Translations under genes and position numbers: made by a program
In this document: piece after piece, positions 60,959-64,000 of the stretch
How the letters are laid out: the number at the start of each line of letters is the position of its first letter
Position numbering within the stretch: position 1 is the first letter of the stretch
The notes under the pieces: model-generated
The model's input: only the letters and a program-made list of their open reading frames with translations
Told to the model about the DNA's origin: nothing
Databases searched by the model: none
Origin: JADJOY01 sp016713535 [NCBI: Deltaproteobacteria bacterium]
GTDB taxonomy: Bacteria > JADJOY01
Length of the DNA stretch: 64,000 nt
Assembly (NCBI GenBank): GCA_016713535.1
Contig: JADJOY010000001.1
Coordinates: 414,640 to 478,639, forward strand
Direction of reading: 5' to 3'

Positions 60959-61651
60959 TCAATCCGTATCGAGCTTGCCCAGGTGGCGGATGTCCTTGCC
61001 CTTGATCATGAACACCACTTGCTCTGCGAGGTTGGTGCCGTGGTCGCCCATGCGCTCGAGGTACTTGGCCACCGACTGGAGATGGATGCCGCGGGTGATG
61101 GTGGTGCCGTCGGCGAGCATCACGCGCAGGACCTCGCGAAACGCCAGGTGGTAGCGCTCGTCGACCTCGTGGTCGCGCTCGATCACCAGCGCCGCCTTGT
61201 CGGCGTCGCCGGCCACGAACGCGTCGATGGCGTCGCGCACCATCGAGCGCACGAGCTGGGCCATGCGCTCGACGTCGACGTTGGCGCGCAGCTCGGGCTC
61301 GGCGGCGAGGTCGATGGCGCGCTCGCAAAGGTTCACGGTGAGGTCGCCGATCCGCTCCAGGTCGGTCACCATCTTGAACGCGAGCGTGATGAAGCGCAGG
61401 TCCGAGCCGAGCGGCTGGCGCCGCGCCAGCACCCGGAGGCACAGGTCATCGGTGTCGACCTCGGCGCGGTTCACCTTGTGGTCGGCTTCGATGGTACGGC
61501 GTGCCAGCTCGGGGTCGCGCTCGATCAGTGCGCGTACCGCGTCGGTGATCATTTCCTCGACGCGCCCCGCCATACGCAGCAGGCGGTGGCGGATCTCCTG
61601 CAGCTCGGCCTCGAACTCGCGGTCGGTGTGTCCTTTGCCCTGCAATGTCAT
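60959..61651 (-). CDS. phoU: Phosphate transport system regulator PhoU
   Basis: A 230-residue all-helical protein of two PhoU repeats, each with the metal-binding E/D-x-x-x-D motif: LRFITLAFKMVTDLERIGDL and TNLAEQ region after GIHLQSVAKYLERMGDHGTN. It starts GKGHTDREFEAELQEIRHRL. PhoU links PstB to the PhoR kinase and suppresses the Pho response when phosphate is ample. ATG 61651, 68 bases after the pstB stop. Confidence 0.96.
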   Translation of the reverse strand: MTLQGKGHTDREFEAELQEIRHRLLRMAGRVEEMITDAVRALIERDPELARRTIEADHKVNRAEVDTDDLCLRVLARRQPLGSDLRFITLAFKMVTDLERIGDLTVNLCERAIDLAAEPELRANVDVERMAQLVRSMVRDAIDAFVAGDADKAALVIERDHEVDERYHLAFREVLRVMLADGTTITRGIHLQSVAKYLERMGDHGTNLAEQVVFMIKGKDIRHLGKLDTD

Positions 61652-61719
61652 CGTCGTGGTTGCTCCAGTTCGAGCCCGGTTCGATCGCGAGAATACCAAG
61701 CCCGTGCGCCAGCGCACGA

Positions 61720-62566
61720 TCAACCGAATTTGCCGGTGATGTAGTCCTCGGTGCGCTGGTCGCGTGGGGCCGTGAACACTTGGTCGGTTTCGCCGTATTC
61801 GACCAAGTCACCGCTCAGGAAGAACGCCGTCCGGTCCGAGACGCGGGTGGCCTGCTGCATGTTGTGGGTGACGATCACGACCGTGTAGCGAAGTCGCAGC
61901 TCGTGGATCAGGTCCTCGATTCGCGCGGTCGCGATCGGATCGAGCGCCGAGCAGGGCTCGTCCATCAGGATCACTTCGGGATCGACGGCGATCGCGCGCG
62001 CGATGCAGAGCCGCTGCTGCTGTCCGCCCGAGAGCCCCACGCCCGGCTTGTCGAGGATGTCCTTCACCTCGTCCCAGAGCGCCGCTTGACGCAGGCTCCG
62101 CTCGACGACTTCGGTGGCCTGCTTCCGGGTCGAGGCGGTTGGTCAGCGTCAGGCCGGCCAGCACGTTCTCCCGCACCGACATGGTCGGGAACGGGTTCGG
62201 CTTCTGGAACACCATGCCGACCCGACGGCGCAGATCCACGGCGTCCATCGACCGGTCGTAGATGTTCTGGCCGTCGAGCTCGATCCGCCCGTCCATCCGC
62301 GCGCCGGGGATCATCTCGTGCATGCGGTTCAAGCACCGAATGAAGGTGGACTTGCCGCAACCCGAGGGGCCGATGATCGCAGCGACGCGCTTCTCGGGGA
62401 AATCGAGATCGATCGAGCGCAGCACGTGGCGCTCGCCGAACCAAGCCGATACGGCTCGTGCGGAGATCTTGACGGGTGACGGAACCGTGGTGCCGCTCGA
62501 GACGGAGCCGGATGCAGCGGGCACTTTCGCGCGCGCCGATGTCTGGGCGGAGGTGTCGTCGGTCAT
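61720..62566 (-). CDS. pstB: Phosphate ABC transporter ATP-binding protein PstB (one apparent frameshift)
   Basis: About 280 residues. An Ala/Ser-rich 25-residue N-terminal extension is followed by [20 protein letters not shown], Walker [31 protein letters not shown]-loop [17 protein letters not shown], signature [15 protein letters not shown], Walker [14 protein letters not shown], and H-loop [13 protein letters not shown]. The frame breaks near 62127 in a short G run (GGG for expected GGGG on the plus strand) between LTNRLDP and [12 protein letters not shown]; restoring one base gives a continuous PstB, so an error is likely. ATG 62566. Drives the PstC/PstA channel. Confidence 0.93.
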
Positions 62567-62723
62567 GGGCTCGAGCGTGTCAGGTTGGTTCGCAAATCGC
62601 CATCGCTTGGATCGGGCGCCAGGTGTTCCTCTTCGTCTAGGTTCACGTGGCGCCCGGTCGAAGCGGGCGGCCGCTCACCCATCGAGTGAGCCGGCCGCCA
62701 CGCGTGCAGCGGTCGGTGGGCTC

Positions 62724-64000
62724 TCAGAACTTGTACTGCGCGTCCACCTGGAGCCGGTTGAGCGTCGGGTTCGCCTTGCCCGCCGGCGGGTCGATGAGGG
62801 TCACGAAGTAGTTCTTACCGCTCAGGTTCAGGCCCTTGAGCGGCATCCACTCGATCTTGACGTATGGCCCCTTCACGTTGGTGCCGCCCTTGCCCATGTC
62901 GCTGCCCGACCAGGCCGAGACCACGGCGTTGGTCTCGAGGTACTCGTACGCGGCCGAGAAGGCGAAGTCGCCTGCCTCTTTGGTCTGGCCGATGCCGGCA
63001 CCGAACGACCAGCCCGAGTCGTCGTCGCCGTTGGCCTCGGTGTTCACCACGTAGTCGGCCATGACGGCGACGGGCCAGCTCGGCATGCCGGTGTCGATCC
63101 CGAGCTGCAGGCTCGGGTTGATCATGTTGAACCCGCCGGTGAAGCGCGCGATCGGATTCTCGGCCTTGGGCTTCACCTGGGTGCCGCCGGCCTTGGTGCC
63201 GTCCTTCAGGACCACGTCGTTGGTGATGAAGATCGAGCTGCTGGTGTTGGCCTCGGTGGCGATCCGGTTCGCGCCCGAGACGTAGTAGTCGGCGAGGCCG
63301 AAGGTCAGCTTGATGCCCGACGTCACGGCGAGGTCGGCGACGCCCTGGCCGCTGAACACCCACGCGTCCGCGCCGCTCGAGAGCTCCTTCACGGACCACT
63401 GGTTGGTGGTGATGCCGAGCTTGCGGACCAGGCCCGAGGTCGCCTCGACCGCCGCGACGTGCTGGCTGAAGCCCTCGGGGGCCAGGTCGTCGTCGAACAC
63501 GAGCTCGGAGCCCATGATCGCCGCGGGGCGCCACGCCGGATCGAACTTGCGATCCGCGATCTTCTTCTCCTTGTTGCCGGCCAGGATCATGATCCCGTTG
63601 AGCGGCATCTTGCCGGCGACGATCGTCAGGTAAGGCCGCTCCCAGCCGAAGGTGCTGAACGGCTTCACGTTCAGGTAGGCCCAGTCGAGGCTGAACGGCT
63701 TCTTCGCGAACAGCTCCGACATGGTCTGGTTGGTCGAGATCGGGTCGCCCGGATCACCGGTCACGATCCGCAGCGTGCCCTCGAGCTCGTCGCTGGCCTT
63801 GGCGGTCACGCCGAGCCTGGCCCGGATGCGGAACCGGTCGCGGGCCGTCACGTCGTTCTGGAAGAAACCCTCACCGCGCACGCGCAGGTCGCCGAACAGG
63901 CTGAAGCGGTCGAGCCACTCGGGCCAGGTCTTGGCTGCGCCGGTCTTGGCCTTCGCCTTCTCGTCCTCTTCGATCTGCGAGAGCAGCGCTTGGTACTGCT
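62724..64000 (-). CDS. Putative outer-membrane porin (partial, runs off the right edge)
   Basis: 425 residues visible; the N-terminus lies beyond 64000. The visible start has a charged helix (QALLSQIEEDEKAKAKTGAA) followed by WPEWLDRFSLFGDLRVRGEG, the typical first beta-strand of 'putative porin' (Porin_5-like) proteins, and amphipathic strands (RDRFRIRARLGVTAKASDEL, GRPV-free) ending in the terminal Phe of ...LQVDAQYKF, the usual outer-membrane signature. Asp/Lys-rich loops between. It precedes pstB on the same strand (about 160 bases apart), so phosphate passage across the outer membrane is plausible, as with OprP/OprO, although those belong to another family. Confidence 0.85.
   Translation of the reverse strand, partial: QYQALLSQIEEDEKAKAKTGAAKTWPEWLDRFSLFGDLRVRGEGFFQNDVTARDRFRIRARLGVTAKASDELEGTLRIVTGDPGDPISTNQTMSELFAKKPFSLDWAYLNVKPFSTFGWERPYLTIVAGKMPLNGIMILAGNKEKKIADRKFDPAWRPAAIMGSELVFDDDLAPEGFSQHVAAVEATSGLVRKLGITTNQWSVKELSSGADAWVFSGQGVADLAVTSGIKLTFGLADYYVSGANRIATEANTSSSIFITNDVVLKDGTKAGGTQVKPKAENPIARFTGGFNMINPSLQLGIDTGMPSWPVAVMADYVVNTEANGDDDSGWSFGAGIGQTKEAGDFAFSAAYEYLETNAVVSAWSGSDMGKGGTNVKGPYVKIEWMPLKGLNLSGKNYFVTLIDPPAGKANPTLNRLQVDAQYKF

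Overview
High-GC (roughly 70 %) Gram-negative chromosome segment. The envelope genes (lipoproteins with lipoboxes, a MacA/MacB-type exporter, an outer-membrane porin) point to a diderm. Abundant palindromic intergenic elements, the large secreted hydrolase and the overall gene style suggest a deltaproteobacterium-like lineage (Myxococcota or a neighbouring phylum). This is inference: there is no rRNA gene in the window, only one tRNA (Arg, CCG).

Layout. 0-7.7 kb: a DUF255/thioredoxin-fold protein, a DUF4136-like remnant with a small membrane protein, a 912-aa GH63-like glycosidase, a broken SemiSWEET-like ORF and a two-repeat lipoprotein. 7.7-13.9 kb: a minus-strand block with two PhnB-like VOC paralogues, a membrane protein, a secreted protein split by an in-frame TAG, an alpha/beta-hydrolase lipoprotein and a SIMPL protein; the left end is a decayed duplicate of the same block. 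14.3-16.2 kb: DEAD-box helicase (motif II is DEGD). 16.7-20.7 kb: an IS21-family element with a 6-bp target duplication beside an IS110-family transposase remnant. 21-26.5 kb: lhr overlapping a nei-type glycosylase gene. 26.7-33.3 kb: family-2 glycosyltransferase, GH3 adenylating enzyme, macAB. 33.4-39.8 kb: broken E2-type acyltransferase, a fusion of an iron-type solute-binding protein with a chemoreceptor, and an ABC-2 exporter pair. 40.4-46.9 kb: arylsulfotransferase-like protein, an acyltransferase/SDR/HAD run, a PD-(D/E)XK nuclease with a Cas4/AddB-like cysteine pattern, and an SGNH esterase. 46.9-47.9 kb: nucleotidyltransferase cassette and tRNA-Arg. 48-53.3 kb: a secreted protein cut off by a truncated IS1380-type element, which is itself cut by a second IS21-family element. 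54-64 kb: phosphate uptake (pstSCA on +, pstB-phoU and a porin on -) with a modular secreted glycosidase between the arms.

How they work together. PstS/C/A/B with PhoU form a complete high-affinity phosphate importer with its regulator, although the genes lie in two convergent groups. A porin gene precedes pstB and could supply outer-membrane entry. MacA/MacB is one efflux unit. Lhr and the Nei-type glycosylase are translationally coupled and both belong to DNA repair.

Caution. Single-base frameshifts occur in otherwise ordinary genes (macB, pstB, the helicase, the modular glycosidase) as well as in transposases. At least two sit in short C or G runs. A good part of the apparent decay may therefore be uncorrected assembly error; affected entries are marked.
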